Below are positions 15,985 to 22,257 of a DNA stretch of 23,684 nucleotides, in pieces (the stretch's first letter is position 1; each line of letters opens with the position of its first letter). The stretch is taken from positions 1 through 23,684 of IMG/VR virus record IMGVR_UViG_3300025736_000208. One strand, given 5' to 3'. This DNA comes from a virus. The notes under the pieces were generated by a model. It saw only the letters and a program-made list of their open reading frames with translations, did no database searches and had not been told where the DNA came from. Both the position numbers and the translations under genes were made by a program.

Positions 15985-16012
15985 CTAATAACACAATGAT
16001 GCGTAAAGTCAA
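15985..16012 (-). promoter_or_regulatory. Promoter of the leftward virion operon
   Basis: On the minus strand there is TTGACT (16012-16007), a 16-bp spacer and TATTAG (15990-15985). Seven bases separate the -10 box from the ATG at 15977, so transcription would start at or just before the first codon. The same box, spacer and ATG distance are seen at 22665-22702. Confidence 0.6.
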
Positions 16013-16052
16013 CATACAATTCGGAAATATTGCAAAAAAACATCACAATTCT

Positions 16053-16081
16053 TTCACTTTCTTCGTTAAGCCGCCTATTTT
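16053..16081 (+). promoter_or_regulatory. Weak candidate promoter of the rightward operon
   Basis: TTCACT (16053-16058), a 17-bp spacer and TATTTT (16076-16081), followed by AACAC. It is the best match in the gap between the divergent genes and stands 36 bases ahead of the first rightward ATG. The string TATTTTAACAC recurs at the next promoter (16517-16527). Confidence 0.35.
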
Positions 16082-16117
16082 AACACCCGAAACACAAGCA
16101 GAAAGGAGTTATTTGTT

Positions 16118-16273
16118 ATGGAAACACTTGCATATTGGAATTTAAGGGCGGTAGAAGCCAAGATCGAAGTTGATGATGACGAATCGCCTGGCAATTGTGA
16201 ACAGCTTGCCCTTGCTCGTTGCATGGTCAAGATAATTGAAGGTAAGTTATTTAATCGAAAGGGTTTGAAATGA
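16118..16273 (+). CDS. Hypothetical 51-aa protein, first rightward gene
   Basis: A strong AAAGGAG lies seven bases ahead of the ATG. The product is 51 aa (METLAYWNLRAVEAKIEV..., ending in RKGLK), acidic in the middle with two cysteines and a helical second half. Its stop overlaps the lipoprotein start as ATGA. I do not recognise the family. Being first in the early block, it may be a host-takeover or regulatory miniprotein, which is inference only. Confidence 0.65.
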   Translation: METLAYWNLRAVEAKIEVDDDESPGNCEQLALARCMVKIIEGKLFNRKGLK

Positions 16274-16419
16274 AGACGATGTTAATTTTATTGGTGCTAT
16301 TGATGGCAATGGCAGTGCAGGGATGCGGAACTATCAAGGGGACCGGCCAGTTATTGGGTGGTATCGGTAAGGATCTGCAAGATGTTTCCGATGGATATAG
16401 CAAGGAGGCTAATAAATAG
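16270..16419 (+). CDS. Entericidin-like small lipoprotein
   Basis: The 49-residue product has an n-region (MKT), a hydrophobic stretch (MLILLVLLMAMAV) and a lipobox-like VQGC, predicting lipidation at Cys19 and transport to the envelope. The mature part, CGTIKGTGQLLGGIGKDLQD, matches the entericidin pattern: Cys-Asn/Gly-Thr, a small Gly/Lys repeat and a Gly-x-Asp amphipathic helix. Entericidins are tiny bacterial lipoproteins linked to an antidote/toxin pair and stress lysis. In a phage, membrane stress, lysis help or superinfection exclusion are possible. It is coupled to the upstream miniprotein and followed by a terminator. Confidence 0.7.
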   Translation: MKTMLILLVLLMAMAVQGCGTIKGTGQLLGGIGKDLQDVSDGYSKEANK

Positions 16420-16427
16420 TTTTAAAT

Positions 16428-16470
16428 AATCGCCCTTTGCTTGTGTGTGAGGGGCGATTTGTTTATTTTT
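16428..16470 (+). terminator. Rho-independent terminator after the lipoprotein gene
   Basis: AATCGCCC (16428-16435) pairs perfectly with GGGCGATT (16452-16459) across a 16-nt loop, followed by a T-rich stretch (tgtttattttt). It lies nine bases past the lipoprotein stop and ahead of the next promoter, so it should end the first short rightward transcript. Confidence 0.7.
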
Positions 16471-16541
16471 ACGTTAATTTGAACTTTTTTATTTGACTTT
16501 GTTTTGTTTTGCGTTATATTTTAACACATAGGAATTAACGT
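16471..16541. promoter_or_regulatory. 9-bp inverted repeat bracketing a promoter (candidate operator)
   Basis: ACGTTAATT at 16471-16479 and AATTAACGT at 16533-16541 are exact inverted copies. The first lies upstream of the -35 box and the second just past the expected transcription start, a layout that suits repression by looping or dimer binding. The AlpA-like gene begins 22 bases downstream and is a candidate for autoregulation. Confidence 0.45.
16493..16520 (+). promoter_or_regulatory. Sigma70-type promoter of the AlpA/recombination operon
   Basis: TTGACT (16493-16498), a 16-bp AT/GT-rich spacer and TATATT (16515-16520). It follows directly on the terminator of the lipoprotein transcript and precedes a leader with an AGGAG SD (16553-16557). 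The spacing matches the two other TTGACT promoters in the window. Confidence 0.65.
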
Positions 16542-16563
16542 TATTTTCTCACAGGAGTACACA

Positions 16564-16755
16564 ATGACAGACGAAAAGGATTACACATTACTAAGCAGGA
16601 GTAAGGCAGCGGAATTTTTGGGGTTGTCAATATCGTCCTTTGACACGGCCCGCAAGAAGGATAATTTCCCCGCCCCGGTTGTCTTATTGAACTCTAATAA
16701 ATGGATGCGATGCGACCTTGAACAGTACATCCAAGACTCGAAAGAAGCATCGTAA
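16564..16755 (+). CDS. AlpA/excisionase-like DNA-binding protein
   Basis: The 63-residue protein is a single winged-helix unit of the MerR/AlpA (HTH_17) type: LLSRSKAAEFLGLSISSFDT, then RKKDNFPAPVVLLNSNKWMR and CDLEQYIQ. The order helix-turn-helix, phe-pro, small wing with Trp, then a D-x-x-x-Y/W-I helix is typical. Such proteins act as excisionase-type or transcription regulators. Its promoter is bracketed by an inverted repeat that could be its operator. It overlaps the HNH gene as TAATG. No integrase is visible, so a regulator is more likely than an excisionase. Confidence 0.8.
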   Translation: MTDEKDYTLLSRSKAAEFLGLSISSFDTARKKDNFPAPVVLLNSNKWMRCDLEQYIQDSKEAS

Positions 16756-17252
16756 TGAAAAGGATTGACATCAGCACTCCGAAATACCCAAATACATTTA
16801 CCGAAGTTGACGACTCGGACTTTGAATGGGTCAACGTGGATAAATGGCACGCAGCAGAGCCTCGCAAAGGCAAGCTTTATGCCCGGCGAACCGTCCGTAT
16901 CAATGGCAAGCGGATGGCATTGGGAATGCACGTCGCAATTCTTGGCGAGATTGAAGGCAAAGAGATCGATCACCGCGACGGTAATGGATTGAACAATCAA
17001 CGGAACAACCTACGGCACTGCACGACCGCAGAGAACCAGATGAACAGCAAGAAGCGAGTCGACAGCACCAGTGGCTATAAGGGTGTTTCATGGAGTGAGG
17101 ATAATAAGAAATGGCGACCTGAAATAACACACAACGGCAAAAGAATCCATCTCGGCTATCAGTTTTGTCTTATCAAAGCCGCCAAATGTTACGATAAGGC
17201 CGCAAAAAAATATCACGGCGAATTTGCAAGCCTCAATTTTAAGGAATATTAG
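16755..17252 (+). CDS. HNH endonuclease with AP2 DNA-binding domain
   Basis: The 165-residue protein carries an HNH nuclease core at about residues 59-98 (HVAILGEIEGKEIDHRDGNG, then LNNQRNNLRHCTTAENQMNS). The DH pair, the central Asn residues and the NL-RHC stretch are typical. An AP2/ERF-like DNA-binding domain follows at about 107-162 (GYKGVSWSEDNKKWRPEI, ending HGEFASLNF). This is the free-standing HNH-AP2 homing endonuclease layout, common in phages. It nicks or cuts a target site and can spread its own gene. It lies between the AlpA-like gene and a coiled-coil gene without splitting a recognisable neighbour. Confidence 0.9.
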   Translation: MKRIDISTPKYPNTFTEVDDSDFEWVNVDKWHAAEPRKGKLYARRTVRINGKRMALGMHVAILGEIEGKEIDHRDGNGLNNQRNNLRHCTTAENQMNSKKRVDSTSGYKGVSWSEDNKKWRPEITHNGKRIHLGYQFCLIKAAKCYDKAAKKYHGEFASLNFKEY

Positions 17253-17253
17253 A

Positions 17254-17610
17254 ATGAGTATAAACAAAAAAATACGGAGATTTTTAAAGGCTTTGCGGTT
17301 TTGGAAATGGAGTGCCAAAGATTTCCGCAAAGCCGGTGTTGATACAAGGTATGCCAGCGAAATCGTTAAACCGGATTCGCCGGGAACCCCGGAAAGGGAT
17401 AAGCCGATCCAAACCAAGCTTTTTGTCCCGATTCCCGAATGGAATAAACTTGTTATACAAAAGCTGGCACTTGCAAAGCAGCTTAAAGCCGCCAGACACG
17501 CCCTTAGTGTGATCGAAAACATGACGTATGAACGCACACGGCTTTTGACTGGAGAAATCGAACGAATCCACAAACTCGCCCATGAAGATTGTCGCGAGGC
17601 AACGAAATAA
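17254..17610 (+). CDS. Hypothetical basic protein with C-terminal coiled coil
   Basis: I start it at the ATG at 17254 (118 aa), eight bases after AAGGA; the earlier in-frame ATG at 17224 lies inside the HNH gene. The N-terminus is strongly basic (MSINKKIRRFLKALRFWKWS). The middle (DTRYASEIVKPDSPGTPERD) looks unstructured. The C-terminal 50 residues (LALAKQLKAARHALSVIENM, then ERTRLLTGEIERIHK) form a probable coiled coil. No family recognised. It precedes the SbcC-like gene and may assist recombination or DNA binding. Confidence 0.7.
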   Translation: MSINKKIRRFLKALRFWKWSAKDFRKAGVDTRYASEIVKPDSPGTPERDKPIQTKLFVPIPEWNKLVIQKLALAKQLKAARHALSVIENMTYERTRLLTGEIERIHKLAHEDCREATK

Positions 17611-17631
17611 TACTTTACGAAAGGCAAAAAG

Positions 17632-19692
17632 ATGAAGATAGAACTAATGAGTTTGGAAGTCAAGAACTTCAAAGGTCTGAAATCCTTTGATTTAGTCCTG
17701 AATGGTGAGGACGTTTGCGTCTACGCCGAGAATGGCGTGGGTAAAACTACGCTGAAAGATGCGTTTCGCTGGTGTTTAAGCGGAAAAGACAGCAATGGCG
17801 ATACTGATTTTGGTTTGCGGCCGGTTGACGGAAAGAATAACCCGATAAAGGGTTTAGTCACCTCTGCGGAGCTTTGTATCGCCACAGACGGTACTGAGCA
17901 TGTTTACTTGCGTGAACATCACGAGAAGGTTGCTAAAGATCAATCACGATCCTATACAACCAAATGCTGGATCGATAAGGTTTCCATGCCGATTGGTCGC
18001 TATAAAGCTTCTGTCGCTGAATTACTGCCTGATGAGACTTACAAGCTACTGACGGACCCAGGCCACTTCTTTGATGAGGCGAAATTCCACTGGACCAAAC
18101 GCCGCGAGGTTCTGACTTTGCTTCCTGGCGAGATTAGTTCTCCTACGGGGTTCGAGGATCTGCTTAAAGAGATCAATGGTCGCGGTATTGCCGATTACAA
18201 AAAGATACTCCGTGATCGCATCTCCGGATATACTGCCGAACGGGATGAGATCAACCCGAGACTTGATGAATGCCAGCTTAAGCTCAAGGATTATGCCGAA
18301 AATGGTCATGATGATGCTACGTTGATGGCAAACCGACATGAAATCAGTAACGACCTTGCTGCTCTTGACATCAAAAGGGGTGTACTTGTCGAAGATCAGA
18401 CCGCAAGACAAAGTAAAATCGACAACCTGAACACTCTTAAAGACACCCTCGCCGCCCAAAAGCGAGCACTTAAGAACGACACCAGCCATATTCAGCACTT
18501 GATCGATGAGAAAGCCAAGATAGCGGCCGGCGTTGCAGATAAACGCGAGGTAATCGCTGCTATTGAGAACACCATCAAGCTGCAAGAATCCACGCTTATC
18601 ACCGATAAGGCTGTGCTTGAAAGCCACATGCACAGTCTGTCTAAGGCTCGCGAGCATTTTGCGGCAGTTAAAGCAAATTTGCCGGTTAAACGTGAATTGA
18701 CTGAATTCGACAAAACCTGCCCACATTGCAAACAGGATCTTCCGAAAGAATTGAAGGCAGAACTTATCAATACCATCGAATCAGACCACGCTACAGCCAT
18801 GGCGAATTACAAGATCAAACTACAAGAAGCATCTGTATCTGGCAACAAGCTCAGTGCACAGACCGCCCAGGACCAGAAGATCATTGAGGCCCATGAAGCC
18901 GGTCTTATTGACCTCAAAGAGCAGCTTGGCAAAGCTGGCATTGAATGGGACGAAGCCGAGGCTTACCGTATTAAGCGTTTTGCCGAAATCGCCGAGCAGG
19001 TCAAAGAGAATCCCACAAAATCACCTGCTGACGATGCCGTCTGCGTAAAGCTCAATGAGAAAATCAAAGAGGCCTCTGGTGACATAGGATCGCCGGTAAC
19101 AGAGCAGCTTGAGACTATCGAGACAAGCCGCTCACAGTTCGCCGAGCAAGTTAAAACCCTCAATGACCTTTTACGTCAAGCAGATACCGCGAAGGAGATA
19201 CAGCCGCGTATCAACCAGCTTAAGGACAGCGAGAATGATCTGGCACAGAAGATCGCCGATACTGAGAAAGAAATGGATGAGGTCAAAGCTTACGAAAAGG
19301 CTGAATGCACCATTATCGAAGATGCTGTTAATGGAATGTTCCAGTATGTCAAGTTCCGTTTGTTTAAAGAGCAGCTTAAGACAAACGAAAAGGGAGAGAT
19401 TCAAACGGTTCTTTGTTGTGATGCCCTTTTAAATGGCGTTCCTTACCGGGATATGTCGGACGGGCAGAAGATATTTGCCGAGATTGATGTGTTTAACGTG
19501 CTTTCTGAGCACTATAACGTTGATATCCCGCTGTTTGTCGATCATGCCGAAGCTTTGACGCTGGCGGTAGAGACTGATTCGCAGGTAATCATGCTTGAAG
19601 CCAAGACGAATGATTACGAGCTTGACGATCCGGATTTCAACATAAACTTGCCGAAGGATTATTACAGCCAGCTTCGGGTTGTTGTGCTTTAA
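17632..19692 (+). CDS. SbcC/Rad50-like AAA ATPase of phage recombination module
   Basis: The 686-residue protein has the split ABC-type ATPase design of SbcC/Rad50/SMC proteins. The N-terminal lobe has VKNFKGLKSFDL and a Walker A AENGVGKTT (residues 32-40). Long coiled-coil arms meet at a zinc-hook-like CPHCKQDLPKEL (near residue 363). The C-terminal lobe has the signature MSDGQKIFAEID (near 606) and Walker B IPLFVDHAEALT (near 631). Such proteins act with a nuclease in end processing, and phage versions are often encoded beside RecT-like annealing proteins, as here. No SbcD-like nuclease is seen; the MBL protein downstream is a candidate partner (inference). Its stop is ten bases from the structured RNA. 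Confidence 0.85.
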   Translation: MKIELMSLEVKNFKGLKSFDLVLNGEDVCVYAENGVGKTTLKDAFRWCLSGKDSNGDTDFGLRPVDGKNNPIKGLVTSAELCIATDGTEHVYLREHHEKVAKDQSRSYTTKCWIDKVSMPIGRYKASVAELLPDETYKLLTDPGHFFDEAKFHWTKRREVLTLLPGEISSPTGFEDLLKEINGRGIADYKKILRDRISGYTAERDEINPRLDECQLKLKDYAENGHDDATLMANRHEISNDLAALDIKRGVLVEDQTARQSKIDNLNTLKDTLAAQKRALKNDTSHIQHLIDEKAKIAAGVADKREVIAAIENTIKLQESTLITDKAVLESHMHSLSKAREHFAAVKANLPVKRELTEFDKTCPHCKQDLPKELKAELINTIESDHATAMANYKIKLQEASVSGNKLSAQTAQDQKIIEAHEAGLIDLKEQLGKAGIEWDEAEAYRIKRFAEIAEQVKENPTKSPADDAVCVKLNEKIKEASGDIGSPVTEQLETIETSRSQFAEQVKTLNDLLRQADTAKEIQPRINQLKDSENDLAQKIADTEKEMDEVKAYEKAECTIIEDAVNGMFQYVKFRLFKEQLKTNEKGEIQTVLCCDALLNGVPYRDMSDGQKIFAEIDVFNVLSEHYNVDIPLFVDHAEALTLAVETDSQVIMLEAKTNDYELDDPDFNINLPKDYYSQLRVVVL

Positions 19693-19701
19693 AAGTTAAT
19701 A

Positions 19702-19871
19702 TGGGGCAGCGGCCCGGTAGTGATTATCGGGGCGGCGGCAAGATGAACGAGACTTGCCCTTCAGAGCGACCTGTCTATACGACTGTAAGCGAATGCAGTT
19801 AATATCCAGGAGCAGCGTTCTTTGCAAGAACGAAAAGGACTGACGCCGATGTGGAAGATCGGAATGCCCCA
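19702..19871 (+). ncRNA. Structured RNA of unknown class, upstream of the tRNA
   Basis: A perfect 7-bp closing helix (19702-19708:19865-19871) encloses several hairpins. They are 19714-19719:19725-19730 (one G-U), 19737-19742:19753-19758 and 19770-19773:19807-19810 around 19782-19785:19796-19799. Two more are 19816-19822:19826-19832 (7 bp, 3-nt loop) and 19846-19850:19858-19862. There is no open reading frame of note. The 3' end of the closing helix is three bases from the tRNA, so the two may be cut from one precursor. I do not recognise a known class: no tmRNA T-arm, RNase P core or hammerhead core. Confidence 0.55.
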
Positions 19872-19874
19872 CCC

Positions 19875-19947
19875 GTCCTCGTGGTGTAATGGTAGCAGTC
19901 GCCGTGTTAAATCGGCGTTGGCGCTGGTTCGATTCCAGCCGAGGACA
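19875..19947 (+). tRNA. tRNA, probably Asn (GTT), with 8-nt anticodon loop
   Basis: The acceptor stem is GTCCTCG/CGAGGAC (19875-19881:19940-19946), with A as discriminator base and no encoded CCA. The T-arm is GCTGG-TTCGATT-CCAGC and the D-loop contains AATGGTA. The anticodon stem is CGCCG/CGGCG (19900-19904:19913-19917), which leaves the loop TGTTAAAT, eight bases instead of seven. TGTTAA is the usual context of anticodon GTT (Asn). TAA (Leu) would be the other T-preceded triplet, but the short variable loop argues against Leu. The D-stem has one mismatch, so reduced or altered function is possible. Confidence 0.75.
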
Positions 19948-19983
19948 TTTATAGAAAGTTAATTTAATTCAGGAGTAGTAAAA

Positions 19984-20793
19984 ATGGCAAAAACTAACAA
20001 GAAAGTTGCAAGCAAAGTAACATCCAAAGTAGAGAAGGAACCAGAAGCAAAGTTAGTCAATAAACCCGATAGTCCTGCAACTCAATTAGTTGCAACCGAC
20101 AATTCGGAATTTGCTAATTTTCTGGACACAGCCAAGTTTCAGCAGTTGTATAAAGCAGCAACACTCTTTTCGCAGACAGACCTCATCCCGACACAGTACA
20201 GAGGCAAGCCAGCTAATTGCTTCGTAGCAATACAAATGTCTGTAAGGCTCGGGGTTGACCCGTTAATGTTTATGCAAAACACTTATGTTGTCAATGGTAA
20301 GCCGGGCATGGAAGCCAAACTTGCCATAGCCCTGATCAATAAGAAGGGACCATTCAAGGATCCGGTTCAATGGGAGTTTGCTGGTGAAGGTGCAACCAGA
20401 GAATGCTCCGCGATCGGTGTATTAAGAAACGGTGCGACATGTAAAGCGACTGTAACGATGGCAATGGTCGTTGCTGAAGGATGGATCAAAAACGCTAAAT
20501 GGAAAAACATGCCTGATCTGATGTTCCAGTATCGGTCCGCCGCTTTCCTTGGTCGGCTATATTGCCCAGAAGTTCTTATGGGTATGCAGACCCTTGATGA
20601 GATCGTTGATGTAGGCGACAAAGAGCCGATCACATTCAGTGAGGCTCAAACCCAAGCACAACAGCAAATTAAAGAAGACACTGCCAGCCAAGAGGTCGCT
20701 GCTGAATTTGAACCGGACAACCAGGACGAACGGCATGACCAAATGGGCGATGAGGTTGAAGGTGTTGACGAATCGTTTATGAATGAAGGTTAA
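19984..20793 (+). CDS. recT: RecT-family single-strand annealing protein
   Basis: The 269-residue protein holds the RecT core at about residues 35-215. It includes TDLIPTQYRGKPANCFVAIQ, MSVRLGVDPLMFMQNTYVVN, GKPGMEAKLAIALIN, TRECSAIGV, and MPDLMFQYRSAAFLGRLYCP followed by EVLMGMQTLDE. RecT anneals complementary single strands and drives recombination of phage ends or broken forks. The N-terminal 35 residues are Lys/Ala-rich linker, and the C-terminus is acidic (EFEPDNQDERHDQMGDEVEG), as in many single-strand-binding or annealing proteins. It has an AGGAG SD and lies between the tRNA and the HD hydrolase gene. Confidence 0.9.
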   Translation: MAKTNKKVASKVTSKVEKEPEAKLVNKPDSPATQLVATDNSEFANFLDTAKFQQLYKAATLFSQTDLIPTQYRGKPANCFVAIQMSVRLGVDPLMFMQNTYVVNGKPGMEAKLAIALINKKGPFKDPVQWEFAGEGATRECSAIGVLRNGATCKATVTMAMVVAEGWIKNAKWKNMPDLMFQYRSAAFLGRLYCPEVLMGMQTLDEIVDVGDKEPITFSEAQTQAQQQIKEDTASQEVAAEFEPDNQDERHDQMGDEVEGVDESFMNEG

Positions 20794-20819
20794 TTTTAAC
20801 AGTATTTGAAAGGAAGCAG

Positions 20820-21515
20820 ATGTTAACGAAAGAAGTAATTTTATTTAACAGGAACCGCTTTGTTGCTTTGCTCGAATCAACTGAGCGAAAAGGGATCCCC
20901 GAGCTTATAACCTATTTGGATGATGAAGGCTTTTTTGAGGCCCCTGCTGCACCAGGCCCACCTAAAGTATTCCACGGTTGCTATTACGGTGGGCTTTGTA
21001 AACACTCACTGGACGTTTACGATAAGCTTGTTGAGCATGTCGGGATTTACAAACCGCAGATAAAATCCGGTTTCGGCCAGATGCAACTCAAGTTTACCGA
21101 TGAAAACCTGATCATCGCCGGTTTATTGCATGATGTATGCAAGATTAACGCCTACCAGCGGACCAAGGCTGATGATGGTTTCACGAATAACCGCAACAAA
21201 GAAAAGGGTCATGCCAGATTATCCCTGATGCGGATCCAGAAGTTTATCAAGCTGGATAAGATCGAAATGCTTATGATTAAGTTCCACATGGGCGTTTACG
21301 GTTGCATCGAATTCCAGGACGAAGGCAAGGAGGACAAAGGCGAATACAACATTCGCGGCGATCACTCAGCTTGCGAAGGCATGACCAAAGAAGCCTCCAA
21401 GAAATTCCGCTATGGTAAATCTATGTCGAACGTATGGTATCACAACCCGGTCTGTAAAGTGTTCTCACTCTGCGATGAACTTGCTACTTTGAAGGAAAAA
21501 GCAGATGAAGCTTAA
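20820..21515 (+). CDS. HD-domain phosphohydrolase
   Basis: The 231-residue protein has FHGCYYGGLCKHSLDVYDKL (about 51-70), which supplies the first His, and the HD motif LLHDVCKIN (102-110). Then come KGHARLSLMRIQKFIKL and a late metal or core segment SLCDELATLKEK. This resembles HD hydrolases such as YhaM-type 3'-5' exonucleases and the nucleotide phosphohydrolases encoded by phages. It may trim nucleic acid ends or act on nucleotides; the substrate cannot be decided. It overlaps the MBL gene by 11 bases, which implies co-expression with the recombination module. Confidence 0.8.
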   Translation: MLTKEVILFNRNRFVALLESTERKGIPELITYLDDEGFFEAPAAPGPPKVFHGCYYGGLCKHSLDVYDKLVEHVGIYKPQIKSGFGQMQLKFTDENLIIAGLLHDVCKINAYQRTKADDGFTNNRNKEKGHARLSLMRIQKFIKLDKIEMLMIKFHMGVYGCIEFQDEGKEDKGEYNIRGDHSACEGMTKEASKKFRYGKSMSNVWYHNPVCKVFSLCDELATLKEKADEA

Positions 21516-22257
21516 TCAGCTAAATTCAGGAAGCAGTGGCAATTTATATGAAGTCACTGCTTCCAACGGAAAGCGGATCATGCTGGAGTGCGGCGTAACG
21601 TGGCCGAAGCTCCAAAAGGCACTTGATTACGATATCAGCCGTTTCGAGGGTTGTCTGGTCACTCACCAGCACAAAGATCATTCTAAGTCACTTGCTGAAA
21701 TCATGCAAGCCGGGATTGACACTTATGCCGTTGAGGATGTTTTTGAGTCGCAAGACTTATCCGGCCATCGGCGGGCGAAGGTTATCCGCAACAAGGATAT
21801 GATCAAATTCGACAGCTTCCAGGTGTTCGTTTTCGACCTAAGCCATGATGTGCCGATAGTCGGCTTTATTATCCACGAGAACCAAACCGGCGAGAAGTTG
21901 CTATTCTGTACCGATACGTTTTATGTTATGCGCAAAAACGATGACGACGATGACTTCACCACCTATAAATTTAAACACAAATTTGACATCATCGCCTTGG
22001 AATGCAGTTATAACCGCGACATATTGACCAAGCTGGTCGATACCGGCGAAGTAAACGAGGTTGTCGCTAAACGCCTTTTGACAAGTCACATGGAGAAAGA
22101 GAACACTAAGACATATATCCGCGATTACTGCGATCTTTCTAAATGTAGAGAGATCCACTTGCTTCATCTTAGTGGATTGAATATTGATAAATGGCAAACA
22201 CAGAAAGAGTTCCGGGAAGAATTCTTTATAAAGACAGTTATTGTTGGAGATGAGTAA
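21505..22257 (+). CDS. MBL-fold metallohydrolase, nuclease-like
   Basis: The 250-residue protein has the metallo-beta-lactamase metal motif THQHKDHSK (residues 53-61, with His54, His56, Asp58 and His59). Further metal and core segments are FDLSHDVPIVGFII, FCTDTFYVM, ALECSYN, and LLTSHMEKENTKTYI followed by LLHLSGLN. The N-terminal LNSGSSGNLYEV is typical of the YycJ/VicX-like branch, whose members include nucleases. Phage copies are often near RecT-type genes, so end resection is a reasonable role but is inferred. It is coupled to the next gene as TAATG. Confidence 0.85.
   Translation: MKLNQLNSGSSGNLYEVTASNGKRIMLECGVTWPKLQKALDYDISRFEGCLVTHQHKDHSKSLAEIMQAGIDTYAVEDVFESQDLSGHRRAKVIRNKDMIKFDSFQVFVFDLSHDVPIVGFIIHENQTGEKLLFCTDTFYVMRKNDDDDDFTTYKFKHKFDIIALECSYNRDILTKLVDTGEVNEVVAKRLLTSHMEKENTKTYIRDYCDLSKCREIHLLHLSGLNIDKWQTQKEFREEFFIKTVIVGDE

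Noticed and set aside
15978-16046. Longer 80-aa version of the coiled-coil miniprotein starting at 16046
   Set aside because: The extension covers the TTGACT/TATTAG promoter and has no ribosome-binding site; the 57-aa form from 15977 is more consistent.
16755-17252. Group I intron around the HNH gene
   Set aside because: Flanking genes are intact, overlapping or closely spaced, and no intron core sequence is visible.
18046-18726. Open frame on the minus strand inside the SbcC-like ATPase gene
   Set aside because: It is fully contained in a gene with clear motifs on the plus strand and shows no motif or ribosome-binding site.
19840-19871. Hammerhead-like string CTGACG, a stem, then GGAA next to the closing helix of the structured RNA
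   Set aside because: The core needs CTGANGA before the stem, GAAA after it and a cleavable base after the third stem. Here the last A of CTGANGA is missing, the base after the helix is G, and the GAAA does not fit. A self-cleaving RNA is not supported.
19875-19947. Nonsense-suppressor reading of the tRNA (anticodon TTA)
   Set aside because: A TTA triplet is present in the loop but is preceded by G, not by the invariant T33, and no in-frame stops needing suppression were seen in the window.
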